The position numbers and the translations under genes were made by a program. A stretch of DNA of 64,000 bases, from the NCBI RefSeq assembly GCF_030285665.1, contig NZ_CP127295.1, positions 868,001 through 932,000 on the forward strand, given 5' to 3'. The notes under the pieces were generated by a model. The model was not told the DNA's origin and did no database searches. It was given only the letters and a program-made list of their open reading frames with translations. Shown piece by piece: positions 16,653 through 25,010 of this stretch. Every line of letters begins with the position of its first letter. The stretch's first letter is position 1. The DNA comes from Amycolatopsis mongoliensis. Its GTDB lineage: Bacteria; Actinomycetota; Actinomycetes; Mycobacteriales; Pseudonocardiaceae.

Positions 16653-17060
16653 GTGCGCGTGAGCTGGAACGGAGCCGACCAGACCGGCTGGCAGGTGCTG
16701 GACGTGGCGGGCATCGACCGGCCGGGGCTGACGGCCGCCCGCAAGTGGGTCGAGGCCAAGCTGGGCACGCTGCGCGAGACGGACCTGATCGACACCCTGA
16801 TCGTCGTCGGCGAGCTGCTGGAGAACGCGTACGTCCACGGCGGCGGGCCCCGCGAGCTCCGGATCCACCAGGCCCACGACCCGTGCGAGGTGACGGTGGC
16901 GGTGGCCGACGTGGGCAGCGGGGAACCGAAGCTGCGAGCCCCCGACCACGGCGGTGGGCGGGGGTTGCTGCTGGTCGATCAGCTTTGCCGTGCCTGGGGC
17001 GTGAGTCATCACGACGAGGGGAAGCTGGTCTGGGCTCGAGTGGAGTGCGTGGAGGAATAG
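16653..17060 (+). CDS. RsbW-like ATP-binding regulatory protein (GHKL anti-sigma/serine kinase type)
   Basis: A 135-residue single-domain ATPase of the HATPase_c_2 class. N-box ELLENAYVHG, a DVGSG motif and a GGGRGLLLVDQLC lid segment are visible. Such proteins bind sigma factors or phosphorylate STAS antagonists; in actinomycetes most orphans have unknown partners. The GTG at 16653 is 9 nt after GGAGGAG; an earlier frame start would give an Arg-rich leader. The only STAS protein in the window is 6 kb away (22960), beyond the insertion elements, so pairing with it is speculative. Divergent from the thioesterase operon across ~175 bp. Confidence 0.8.
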   Translation: MRVSWNGADQTGWQVLDVAGIDRPGLTAARKWVEAKLGTLRETDLIDTLIVVGELLENAYVHGGGPRELRIHQAHDPCEVTVAVADVGSGEPKLRAPDHGGGRGLLLVDQLCRAWGVSHHDEGKLVWARVECVEE

Positions 17061-17104
17061 GTCGGGTAGGTGGCTTCGCTCTGGGGGGTGTCCCTATGTG
17101 GTTG

Positions 17105-18310
17105 TCAAGCCGCGGCGGGAGTGGGAGCTGGTTCGGGGTGGCGGTAGTGGGTGCCGTTGCGGAGCATGGCGTAGAGGACGTCGCAGCGGCGGCGGGCCAG
17201 GCAGATCAGGGCGGCGTTGTGCTTCTTGCCCTCGGCTCGTTTGCGGTCGTAGTAGGCCCTGCTGGTCGGATCGTGCAAGGCCGCGAACGCGGCCAGGAAG
17301 AACGCCCGTTTCAGCTTCCGGTTGCCGGTCCGGGCCGGGTGCTCGCCCTTGATGCTGGTGCCGGAGCTGCGGGTGACCGGAGCGATGCCGGAGTAGGCGG
17401 CCAGGTGCCCGGAGCTGGCGAAGTTCGAGGCGTCGCCGACCTCGAGCAGGATGCGGGCTGCGGTCCTGACGCCGATGCCGGGCATCGACGTCAGGACCCC
17501 GGCAAGAGGGTGCGCATCAAATATCCCCTCAACCTGCTCAGCGACGGCTTTGCGTTGCTGCAGAACGGATTTGAGACTATCCGCCAGCCGCGGCAGGACT
17601 GTGTCGGCGGCTGCGGTGCCCGGGACCGTGACGGTCTGCTCGCCGAGGGCCGTCATGATCGCCTCGACCAGCTTGTCGCCCATGCGGGGCGCGTGGACCT
17701 TCGCGATCGCGGTCAGTTTGCGTCGGCCGGCCTGGGCGATCCCGGCCGGTCCGCCGCAGCGGGAGAGGATCTCCAGCACCGCCGGATGGCTGTTCCGCGG
17801 ACCGATGGCGCGTTCGAGGGCGGGGTGGATGCCGGTGAGCAGACCGCGGATCCGGTTGGCAATGCGGGTGGCCTCGCCGGCCAGGTCGTCATCGAACCCG
17901 ACCAGCACCTCCAGCTCGGCCAACGCCTCGTCGCCCACGTCGACCGGCCGCAGCGTGTGCGGCAGCGAGCGGGCGGCGTCGGCGATGACGAACGCGTCCC
18001 GGGCGTCGGTCTTGGCCCGGCCGGGGTAGAGGTCGGCGATGCGGCGCATCGCCAGTCCGGGCAGGTAGGCGACCTGATGCCCGGCTGCGCGGGCGACCGT
18101 GACGGGCAGCGCTCCGATCGTGGCGGGTTGGTCGACTACGACCAGCAGTGGTCTGTGGTGGGAGAGTTTGTCGAACAGCGCCCGCAGTTTCGGTTCGGTG
18201 TTGGGCAGCGGCCCGTCATGCAGACGCTTGCCCGCCGGGTCCAGGCCGACCGCGTGATGGGCTTCCTTGCCGACATCCAGGCCGAGGAACACCCCAAAAC
18301 TGCTGCTCAT
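17105..18310 (-). CDS. IS110-family transposase (DEDD recombinase)
   Basis: About 401 residues. The N-terminal RuvC-like domain begins LGLDVGKEAHH, with further acidic positions in VVVDQPAT and KTDARDAFVIAD. The C-terminal Transposase_20 domain has SMPGIGVRTAARIL followed by the serine-containing SSGTSIKGEHPARTGNRKLKRAF. Length and both domains are intact with no frameshift, so it may be functional. I chose ATG 18310; a start at 18355 would add 15 residues. IS110 enzymes recombine DNA guided by a bridge RNA encoded in the non-coding end. Confidence 0.93.
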   Translation of the reverse strand: MSSSFGVFLGLDVGKEAHHAVGLDPAGKRLHDGPLPNTEPKLRALFDKLSHHRPLLVVVDQPATIGALPVTVARAAGHQVAYLPGLAMRRIADLYPGRAKTDARDAFVIADAARSLPHTLRPVDVGDEALAELEVLVGFDDDLAGEATRIANRIRGLLTGIHPALERAIGPRNSHPAVLEILSRCGGPAGIAQAGRRKLTAIAKVHAPRMGDKLVEAIMTALGEQTVTVPGTAAADTVLPRLADSLKSVLQQRKAVAEQVEGIFDAHPLAGVLTSMPGIGVRTAARILLEVGDASNFASSGHLAAYSGIAPVTRSSGTSIKGEHPARTGNRKLKRAFFLAAFAALHDPTSRAYYDRKRAEGKKHNAALICLARRRCDVLYAMLRNGTHYRHPEPAPTPAAA

Positions 18311-18335
18311 CCACCAGCCGTTCGTTCGTCGCGTC

Positions 18336-18452
18336 GTGGTCACCGGGTTGGGCATCGATGGCCGGCACCCACGTTACGACGAGACCTACCAAGCGCTGGT
18401 GGCCGTGTCCCTATCAGCGGTCCCTCGATGCCACCAGACCCGGTGACACCAC
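18336..18452 (-). ncRNA. Candidate IS110 bridge-type structured RNA
   Basis: Directly upstream of the transposase gene, segments 18336-18361 and 18422-18452 pair through three helices: GTGGT with ACCAC, CACCGGGT with ACCCGGTG, and GGCATCGA with TCGATGCC, separated by small bulges. The enclosed ~60-nt loop contains the 10-mer that also lies at the transposase-distal end (17088-17097). Location and fold match expectations for a bridge RNA; the structure was judged by eye only. A related segment at 18486-18510 might extend the RNA 5'-ward. Confidence 0.4.
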
Positions 18453-18695
18453 CCCCCGGATCATGGGTTCGACTGGGGGCGTTAGTCATGCCGGGCCTGG
18501 TGACCACAACTCCCTGGTCGGGAGCCACGAAAAAGGTAACGGGGCAGTGCGCGTCTGGGCGTGGGTGTGTCGTACGGGGGCAGCGACTGCTGGGTGCCGG
18601 TGCCGTGGGGTTTGAGTGCGCCGGTGCTTCAGCGGAACGCGCAGTGCTGCACGCGCCCCGGAGGGAGGTGGTTGCGGGCCACTCGGCTGACTTGT
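18453..18695. other. Non-coding stretch between IS110 end and repeat tract
   Basis: No reading frame with actinobacterial codon bias on either strand. It contains a third related copy (18486-18510) of the stem sequence described under the candidate RNA. Probably decayed insertion-site DNA. Confidence 0.5.
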
Positions 18696-19230
18696 CCGGC
18701 CAGTGGTCGAGAGGTACGGATGCTCTGAGCGGAGTTCAGCGGCCGGCTCTGTGGCTTCCGGGGCGTGGGTGCGGGTTCGGTAGCGTCGGCTGTGAACCGT
18801 CCGGCCCCGTCTCGGCCGGGCATTGCCGGGCACGGATGACGTTGACCGGCGAATCGGCAACCGCCGATCGAACACGGCATTGTCCGGTCAGAGGTTGGTC
18901 GAGTACGGATGTGGTTGAGAGTGGGTCGGCTGCCGCCCCCGCAGCTTTCCGGGACGTGGGTGCAAGTCGGTATCGACGGCTGCCCGGGGCTGCGCTGCCC
19001 GGCCGGTGGTTGAGGGGTGCGGATGCCCTCTGCGGTTACCTCGGCGGAGTTCAGCGGCCAAGCCTGCGGCCTCCCGGGGCATGGGTGTAGGTGCGGTAGC
19101 GACGCTTGCCAGGCCAGTCATCGTCGTATGCGGATGCCGCTGAAAGTGGCTCGGTTGTCGCTGCTTCGGTGGGGTGCTTGGGGTTTCCAGGACGTGGGGG
19201 TAGGCCCGTAGCCGGTGACTGCGGGCCTTT
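18696..19230. repeat. Degenerate tandem repeat tract (about four units of 110-190 bp)
   Basis: Units begin near 18696, 18883, 19000 and 19110. Each has a CCGG(C/T)CAGTGGT-like start, a GTRCGGATGC block ~20 nt later, and a TTCCGGGRCRTGGGTG-like block ~70-80 nt in. Units 1 and 3 also share GGAGTTCAGCGGCC. All frames through it lack normal codon bias, so it is probably non-coding. Origin unknown; it lies immediately beyond the 3' end of the broken HNH gene. Confidence 0.55.
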
Positions 19231-19430
19231 CCCCTCTTCGGTTGATCAGGCGGCGAACGGTAACGGCTCGTGGAGGTTGTTGCGCCTGGGTTTTCGGCGT
19301 TTGTCCAGGAACACCGGTGGCAGGAACTCGGGGAGGCCGTCGGCGGCGATGCGGACTTGCCAGCCGGAGCGGTGCAGCAACCGGTGATGGTGGCCGCACA
19401 TCAGCACCAGGTTGCCCAACTCGGTCGGCC

Positions 19431-19490
19431 TGTCGCCTGCCAGCGTTATGGGACCACCACGTTGCCAGTCGTGGGGCCACCGACGGCAGC
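19431..19490 (+). repeat. Left terminal inverted repeat of the cargo transposon
   Basis: Begins TGTCGCCTGCCAGCG and continues with a perfectly shared core (TGGGACCACCACGTTGCC). In the first 40 positions it differs from the right terminus at five; similarity continues with indels to about position 60-80, including a shared GAACAGGTT. Confidence 0.85.
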
Positions 19491-19661
19491 GCAGAAGTGG
19501 AACAGGTTACCGCGCTGACGATTGGCGAACGCTGCGTTCCCGTACGACCGAAATGCGGCATGCGCGGACGCGTTGCCCTTGCGAAAACCATTGGTGACCG
19601 ACTTGCTCCGCTGATGTACTGATGGCCACCGTGAGTCTGCTGCGTGACGGAGGTAGTAGGT

Positions 19662-20417
19662 GTGAGCAGCTATAACGTGCTTGCCGAGGTATACGAGTGG
19701 CTCATCTCCGATGCGAAGCTGGCTCCGGCCGAGTTCGCTGCGTCGTTCGATGATGTCCTCAGTCTTCTGCCGTCGAACGCTCACGTCCTCGATTGTTCGT
19801 GCGGGGCCGGACAGTTGGCGGTTGGCCTCGCCGGTCTTGGCATGCACGTTGTCGCAACTGACGCCAGCGAAGCGATGGTTCGTCGGACTGCGGAGTTGTC
19901 TGAGGAGTTCGGGGCATCTGTTCGGACAGTGCGGGCGGACTGGGAAGAGTTGCCTGACCATTTCGATGACGCCACCTTCGACATGGTGTTCTGCGTTGGC
20001 AACTCGCTGCACCATGCCGAGGGCGCGCGAGGCAGGGTTGCTGCTCTGGAGTCGATGTCACGGCTTCTGCGCCGTGGCGGGCGCTTGGTGCTCACCTCCC
20101 GCACGTGGGAACTCGTGAGGGCCAGAGGTTCCCGACTGGACATCAGTGACCGACTCGTTCGCCGGAACGGTCGCGATGCCGTCGTGGTCTACCGCTGGGA
20201 CATTGCGCCGAACTGGGAGGACGAGCACCACATCGAGATTGCGATCGCGCAAGTGGATCCGGCTGGGTCGGTTCTTGCCCGCTCGGAACTGCTTTCGAGC
20301 TGGCCCTACCGATACGACCAACTCGAAGCCGAGTTGCACCGGGTCGGACTCCAGACGGAAATGAGCACGTTCAACCTTGAGGCCGAGAACTACATGGTGG
20401 TGGCGAGCAAGGTATAG
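19662..20417 (+). CDS. Class I SAM-dependent methyltransferase (transposon cargo)
   Basis: A 251-residue methyltransferase. Motif I is VLDCSCGAGQLAVGL, the acidic post-I residue is in VVATDAS, and motif IV-like VFCVGNSLHHAEG is followed by RLLRRGGRLVLTSRTWE. No target-binding domain is recognisable, so it is probably a small-molecule methyltransferase similar to glycine/sarcosine N-methyltransferase-type folds. GTG 19662 was chosen because GGAGG lies 8 nt upstream; an in-frame GTG 18 nt earlier would put the ribosome site inside the gene. It fills the transposon almost completely and is less GC-biased than its neighbours. What selective benefit it brings is unknown. Confidence 0.85.
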   Translation: MSSYNVLAEVYEWLISDAKLAPAEFAASFDDVLSLLPSNAHVLDCSCGAGQLAVGLAGLGMHVVATDASEAMVRRTAELSEEFGASVRTVRADWEELPDHFDDATFDMVFCVGNSLHHAEGARGRVAALESMSRLLRRGGRLVLTSRTWELVRARGSRLDISDRLVRRNGRDAVVVYRWDIAPNWEDEHHIEIAIAQVDPAGSVLARSELLSSWPYRYDQLEAELHRVGLQTEMSTFNLEAENYMVVASKV

Positions 20418-20559
20418 ACAACGGGCTCTCAGTCCGTGGCCGGACCGCGCGGTTGCAACCAGGAGGCTTGCGTCCTCTCGTTGGCATTTCCGGACGTTTG
20501 GGTTGCCGTCGCCGTGACCTGGCTAACGCAGATCTGGAACCTGTTCTCTCAGTGGATCA

Positions 20560-20619
20560 CCTGCAGTCGGTGGTCCACTGACTGGCAACGTGGTGGTCCC
20601 ACGACGGTGGCAAACGACA
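20560..20619 (-). repeat. Right terminal inverted repeat of the cargo transposon
   Basis: Read inward from 20619 it begins TGTCGTTTGCCACCG, then the same core as the left end and a GTGGACCACCGACTGCAG block matching the left GGGGCCACCGACGGCAG. Confidence 0.85.
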
Positions 20620-21745
20620 GTCGGCCCGCCATCAGCCCAATGCCGGATGTGGTGGCCCTGGCAATGCCGAGGCGGCCGATGACAACCCGGGAAGGCACAG
20701 CCGCGGTCGCGCAGGTACAACGCGCGGCGGAGGCCGGGTGAGACCAACCGCCGGAGACGACCGAGGTCGAGGGGTTCACCCTTGCCACCCAGCACCGCGG
20801 GGATGATCTGGCAGTCGCAGGCATGGATCCGGGCTTCGGCCGCGGAAATCGTGCCAAGGTCGCCGAGGGTCGCCTGGCCGACACCGGACTTCAAGTCTTC
20901 CAGGGAGACTGCGACCATGACGTGGGCTCGTTCGCCCGCCTGCATCGGCAGGTCCGGGGAATTCAGGGCGAGGTCGATCGCGTCGGAGAACGCGTCGCCG
21001 TAACGTTCCTGCGGGGAACGGAAGTCGGGGCCGTCGTCGGCTCTGCGGCGTTCGGCCAGGGAATCCAGCAGGGCACTGGCGCGGGCGCCGGTCTCGTCAT
21101 CGAAACGACCGGTCAGTTCCCAGACCCCAGTTCTTTTGCGGCGCAAGGAGAGTTCACGGCTGGGCGTGGCCGGTTCGGCGGCATCGGGTTCGGCGCCATC
21201 GGGATCGAGGTGCGCCACGATCCGCGCACCCAGCGCCGCGACCTGCTTGTGCCCGGCGTCTTCGGCGAAGGACAGCAGATCCTGCTCGACGCGATCACGA
21301 TGCTCGTGAGGAACCTGCTGCAGGACACCGACAATGGAGTCGATCATCGGGGTGCTCAACCGCCCACCCGAAGCAGCAGTACCGGTGGCGGGAGCAACCG
21401 CGGGGACAGGGCTACCGTCCAAAAGCCGGCCGGAGTTCAGAGCCCGGGCCCGTTTCACCACGGTCTCGGCAGCAGCCTTCGGAACATCGGCGAGATGCTC
21501 GAACAACCGGCCAACCGACCGATACCCGAACAACTCCATGACACCCCGCGACTCGATTTCCCCAAGCAGGGCACCGATCTCAGCCTCGGCAGACCGAACA
21601 ACAGTGAGCAGCGCGGAGATACGGTCGGCCAAGGCCACCGCATCCGCTCGCCACACCGCATCACTGTCCACACACCAAGATTACCGACACTCGAACGCAC
21701 GTTCATCACACGAAAAGGTGATCATCACCAAGCCGCACGACCTAG

Positions 21746-22789
21746 TGCCTGTATCGAAGTCGATCAGAGGCATTCGTTGATGGCGGCGATGTGGACGGTG
21801 GCTTCGTAACGGACGCCGAGCTTGTCGTATCGGGTAGCCACCCCACGGTGGCGTTTGAGCCGGTTGATGCCGCATTCCACCGCGTGGCGCTGTTTGTAGA
21901 TCTCGGGGTCGAAGGCCGGTGGCCGACCGCCCTTGGACCCCTTGGCCTTGCGGTGCGCGTCCTGATCCGCCTTGCTCGGGATGGTCGCCTTGATCCCCCG
22001 ACCGCGCAGGTGAGCCCGGTTGGCTTTCGAGGTGTAGGCCTTGTCCGCCAGCACCCGATCAGGACGCGTCCGCGGCCGGCCACCGCCCGAACGGGGCACC
22101 CGAATCCCGGCCAGAACCGGGATGAACTGCGGGCTGTCACCACGCTGGCCCGCGGTCAGCACGATCGACAACGGCTTCTGCCCCTGCTCACACCCCAGAT
22201 GCAGCTTCGTGGTCAACCCGCCCCGCGACCGGCCCAACGCGTGATCTTCCGGCTCGGCAGTGATCCCGCCTGGCGGCTCGGCCTGCAGATCCCCCTTTTC
22301 CGCGCCCCCGCCACATGCTGATGCGCCCGCGCAATCGTGGAATCCACACTGACATCCCACATGATCCGCCCTTCAACTTCGGCCAGAGCCTGCAACGCGG
22401 TCAAAATCCGCTGCCAGACACCAGCGCGTTGCCAACGCGGACCAACCCGTACACCGCTGCCCAGGACCCATATGCCCCGGGCATGTCCCGCCACGGCGCA
22501 CCGGTGCGCACCCGCCACCGGATCCCGTCGATCAGCTGCCGTCTGCTCCACGACGACGGCCGGCCCGGTCGCGGCGGCGCGGGCAGCAACGGCTCCAGGG
22601 CTGCCCGCTGCTCGTCGGTCAGGTCGAACCGCCTCGTCACCGCTAAGGTGTCCACGAGGTCTCCGGTGGTGTTCAGGTTCTTCTTGGTCGACGAACCAAC
22701 TACCGGAGACCTCACCCATTCCTGGTCACCAACACGCTGAACAGCACCAACTCCAGCTCAACCAGCTCGAGACGACTTCGATACAGGCC
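21746..22789 (-). mobile_element. Decayed IS5-family element with CTAG target duplications
   Basis: A 1044-bp element. The two ends read (T/G)GCCTGTATCGAAGTC inward, 16 bp with one mismatch, and are flanked by CTAG at 21742-21745 and 22790-22793. Ends, duplication and size fit the IS5 superfamily. It inserted 70 bp upstream of the DUF222-HNH start. Confidence 0.88.
21764..22715 (-). pseudogene. Frameshifted IS5-family transposase
   Basis: Three frame segments cover one transposase. The N-terminus is RRFDLTDEQRAALEPLLPA through GAPWRDMPGAYGSW. A middle segment in another frame is [20 protein letters not shown] then [11 protein letters not shown], carrying the first catalytic Asp. The C-terminal DDE segment is in a third frame ([20 protein letters not shown], then LADKAYTS with the second Asp, and [15 protein letters not shown] with the Glu). 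Some IS5 relatives use one programmed frameshift, but two shifts here indicate decay. Confidence 0.85.
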
Positions 22790-22872
22790 CTAGTGCCGGG
22801 CGTGGCAAATTCCTTGACAGACGGGCCGTCTCACGACGATTGACCCGGCCCCGTCACCTGCCGTGGGCGCGA

Positions 22873-22918
22873 GTCGTGAGTGAGGAACAGGGTTAGAACC
22901 CTGTTCCTCACTCACGAC
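22873..22918. terminator. 46-bp perfect palindrome, copy 3
   Basis: Same outer GTCGTGAGTG and central GGTTAGAACC as the other copies, but the middle of each arm differs (AGGAACA/TGTTCCT), again with exact compensation. It lies 41 nt beyond the stop of the STAS gene, between that gene and the IS5 element. Confidence 0.78.
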
Positions 22919-22959
22919 GAGCCGCGGTAGACCACCCGTCAACCATCAGACACGCGCCC

Positions 22960-23334
22960 CTAGGTCAACTGCCGCGCCAGCTTCAACCAAGCCACCGCCT
23001 CCGCGGCATTCCAGTGCACCGGCAGCAAAAGATCCAAGCCCAGCGCTGTGATCGGCCGCAGCAGGGGACGGCACCGGCCGGCGACCGCGAACGGCACGCT
23101 GTCCGCCGCGGTCTCCAGCAGGATCGTCAGGACGCGGGCGCTGCAGAACGTCACCGCCGACGCGTCGAACACCAGCGCCGGTGGGGCCAGCCGGACTTCG
23201 CGGCGCAGCAGGGTGGCGAGCTGGGCGGTGACGGCGAGGTCGAGGTCGCCGGCCGCGGTGACCACGCTCGCTTCGGCTGTCGTCGTCACTTCGAAGGTTG
23301 CGGGCGGGCGGATTCGCGGGGCAGGGATGAGCAT
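22960..23334 (-). CDS. STAS-domain protein (anti-sigma-factor antagonist-like)
   Basis: A 124-residue protein. A single STAS fold from ~18 (EVTTTAEASVVTAAGDLD) to the C-terminus. STAS antagonists carry a phosphorylatable Ser in a DSS/DSG motif after the third strand; here the region reads FDASAVTFCSARVL, with a Ser but without the usual preceding Asp, so regulation by phosphorylation is possible but not typical. ATG 23334 was chosen; GGAGG lies 11 nt upstream. Divergent from the FAD oxidase operon across 293 bp that contains no other gene. No kinase partner is adjacent. Confidence 0.8.
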   Translation of the reverse strand: MLIPAPRIRPPATFEVTTTAEASVVTAAGDLDLAVTAQLATLLRREVRLAPPALVFDASAVTFCSARVLTILLETAADSVPFAVAGRCRPLLRPITALGLDLLLPVHWNAAEAVAWLKLARQLT

Positions 23335-23627
23335 CGCTGGAGGCCTCCTCGGCAAAGCACTGGGAAGCCGGACGAGGGTCCGGCCCCACGGCAGCCCGGG
23401 AGGGGGCTGCCGGATCGAGGCACAACGGCTGCAGGCTGAACCGCTACCTCACCCACCCTACAACCGATGCGTAAGCGTTGCAGTGTCGATTGCGGAACGA
23501 CCGAAGCGGGCACCGTCGGCACTGTGCGATGAGCACACCCCCGGGCACGTCAAGTGTGGACTCTCCCCATGGCCAGACCGGCGCGGCCGCCCTAGCGTGG
23601 GCACCGGTGACGAGGAGGTTCCCGCGG

Positions 23628-25010
23628 ATGCTGATCGACGACCTGGCCGCCGGGCTGCCGGCGGACCGGCTGGTCCGTGACCCCGACGTCGTGGGGAGCT
23701 TCGCCCACGACGAAGCCGAGTGGGCGCCCTACGCGCTACCTGCCGTGGTCGTCCGGCCACACACCGCCGAAGAGGTGCAGGCCGTGGTCAGGGCCTGCCT
23801 GGAGCACCGCACCCCGCTCGTCACACGCGGGGCCGGCACCGGCCTCTCCGGCGGGGCGAACGCCGTCGACGGCTGCGTCGTGCTCGTCACCGACCGGCTC
23901 ACCGCGATCAAGGAGATCGACGAGCGGGAGCGGTACGCCGTCGTCGAGCCCGGCGTGGTCAACGGCGACCTGCGGGCCGCCTGCGCCGGCCGCGGGCTCT
24001 GGTACCCGCCCGACCCGGCCAGCTCGCCGTGGTCGACGATCGGCGGCAACGTCGCCACCAACGCCGGCGGCGTCTGCTGCGTCAAGTACGGCGTCACCCG
24101 CGACTACGTCCTCGGCCTGCAGGTCGTCACCGGCACCGGCGAGCTCGTCCGGCTCGGGCGCCGCACCGCGAAGGGCGTCGCCGGCTACGACCTGACCGGG
24201 CTGATGGTCGGGTCGGAAGGCACGCTCGGCGTGATCACCGAAATCACCGTCCGCCTGCGGCCCGCCCGCGCCGCCGAGCGCACGGTCGCCGGCTACTTCG
24301 ACACCACCGTCGCCGCCGGGCAGGCCGCCGCGGCGGTCGCGGCCCGGGGCGTGCTGCCGTCGGCGCTGGAGCTGGTCGACCGGCATTGCCTCGCCGCGGT
24401 CGACCAGTGGAAGAACATGGGCCTGAGCGCCGACGCGAACGTCGTTCTGCTCGCCCGCACCGACTCCCCCGGCGCCCTCGGCGAGCACGAAGCCGCGGAG
24501 ATCCTGGACTGCTTCGAGCAGGCCGGGGCGACCTGGGCCGCCCAGTCGACCGACCAGGCCGAGGCCGACGCGCTGTTCGCCGCCCGCCGCCTCGCCTACC
24601 CCGCCCTGGAACGGCTCGGGCCGCTGCTCACCGAAGACGTCTGCGTCCCGACGCAGGCCGTGCCCGAGATGCTCGCCCGCATCGACGCGGCGGGACGGCG
24701 TCACGGCGTCCACATCGCCAACGTCGCGCACATCGGCGACGGCAACCTGCACCCGCTGCTGGTCACCCCGGCCGGCGACGAGTCCGCCCGGAAGAACGCC
24801 CAGGCCGCCTTCGAGGACATCATCTCCGACGCCCTCGACCTCGGCGGCACCGTCACCGGCGAACACGGCGTCGGCCTGCTCAAGCAACCCGGCCTCGCGC
24901 GCGAGCTCGGCGACGGCGTCCTCGCCATGCACCGCGCGGTCAAGCACGCCCTCGACCCGCACCACATCCTCAACCCCGGCAAGGTCTTCCCCGAAGGGAC
25001 ACCCGCATGA
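23628..25010 (+). CDS. FAD-linked oxidase, glycolate oxidase GlcD / D-lactate dehydrogenase type
   Basis: A 460-residue VAO-family flavoprotein. FAD-binding segments are TRGAGTGLSGGAN (~66-78), GGNVATNAGG and GSEGTLGVIT. The C-terminal cap has AHIGDGNLHP with the metal-coordinating His, then GEHGVGLLK and LNPGKVF. Members oxidise 2-hydroxy acids such as glycolate or D-lactate. ATG 23628 follows GAGGAGG; a GTG seven codons upstream is possible. Its stop overlaps the esterase start (ATGA). The esterase and PucR regulator downstream in one operon suggest a catabolic route releasing a hydroxy acid from an ester. Confidence 0.9.
   Translation: MLIDDLAAGLPADRLVRDPDVVGSFAHDEAEWAPYALPAVVVRPHTAEEVQAVVRACLEHRTPLVTRGAGTGLSGGANAVDGCVVLVTDRLTAIKEIDERERYAVVEPGVVNGDLRAACAGRGLWYPPDPASSPWSTIGGNVATNAGGVCCVKYGVTRDYVLGLQVVTGTGELVRLGRRTAKGVAGYDLTGLMVGSEGTLGVITEITVRLRPARAAERTVAGYFDTTVAAGQAAAAVAARGVLPSALELVDRHCLAAVDQWKNMGLSADANVVLLARTDSPGALGEHEAAEILDCFEQAGATWAAQSTDQAEADALFAARRLAYPALERLGPLLTEDVCVPTQAVPEMLARIDAAGRRHGVHIANVAHIGDGNLHPLLVTPAGDESARKNAQAAFEDIISDALDLGGTVTGEHGVGLLKQPGLARELGDGVLAMHRAVKHALDPHHILNPGKVFPEGTPA

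Larger units (their letters stand above)
17098..18452 (-). mobile_element. IS110-family insertion sequence (ends approximate)
   Basis: Transposase gene plus an upstream non-coding segment that folds into a long stem. No terminal inverted repeats are visible, as expected for IS110. The 10-mer GTGTCCCTAT occurs at 17088-17097, 7 nt past the transposase stop, and again at 18405-18414 inside the upstream structured segment. The exact left and right ends cannot be fixed without an empty-site comparison. Confidence 0.7.
19431..20619. mobile_element. Non-autonomous transposon with methyltransferase cargo
   Basis: A 1189-bp element with imperfect terminal inverted repeats of at least 60 bp starting TGTCG, flanked by 7-bp duplications GTCGGCC at 19424-19430 and 20620-20626. 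It encodes no transposase, only one methyltransferase gene. The element must have been mobilised in trans by an enzyme recognising these ends. Its codon use has clearly lower GC than the surroundings, consistent with recent arrival. Confidence 0.88.
19246..21671 (-). pseudogene. DUF222/HNH endonuclease gene split by a transposable element
   Basis: The 5' part (21671 to 20620) encodes the DUF222 domain and the first half of the HNH motif (RDRGCAFPGCHRPPRHCQGH through HWADGGPT). The 3' part (19430 to 19246) encodes the rest (ELGNLVLMCGHHHRLLH to the C-terminus PLPFAA). Between them lies a 1189-bp element bounded by GTCGGCC direct repeats. Deleting the element and one repeat joins 1045+185 bp into an uninterrupted 410-codon frame with the junction DGGPT-ELGN, the normal family sequence. 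The gene was therefore intact until this insertion. DUF222-HNH genes are numerous in actinobacteria; their role is unknown. Confidence 0.93.

Noticed and set aside
17088-18414. GTGTCCCTAT pair as a simple target-site duplication of the IS110 element
   Set aside because: IS110 elements do not usually make such duplications, and the second copy lies inside the structured upstream segment; a guide/boundary match explains it better.
16745-19090. 781-residue rightward frame across the IS110 element
   Set aside because: Low-complexity Gly/Val/Arg translation antisense to an intact transposase; no domain.
18696-19230. CRISPR array
   Set aside because: Units are long, diverged and irregularly spaced; no short identical repeats or cas genes.
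19446-20015. Leftward 189-residue frame inside the cargo transposon, as a possible transposase
   Set aside because: No catalytic motifs and antisense to the clear methyltransferase gene.
20523-21671. Intact 382-residue HNH protein
   Set aside because: The last residues after HWADGGPT come from transposon sequence; the real C-terminus lies beyond the element at 19246-19430.
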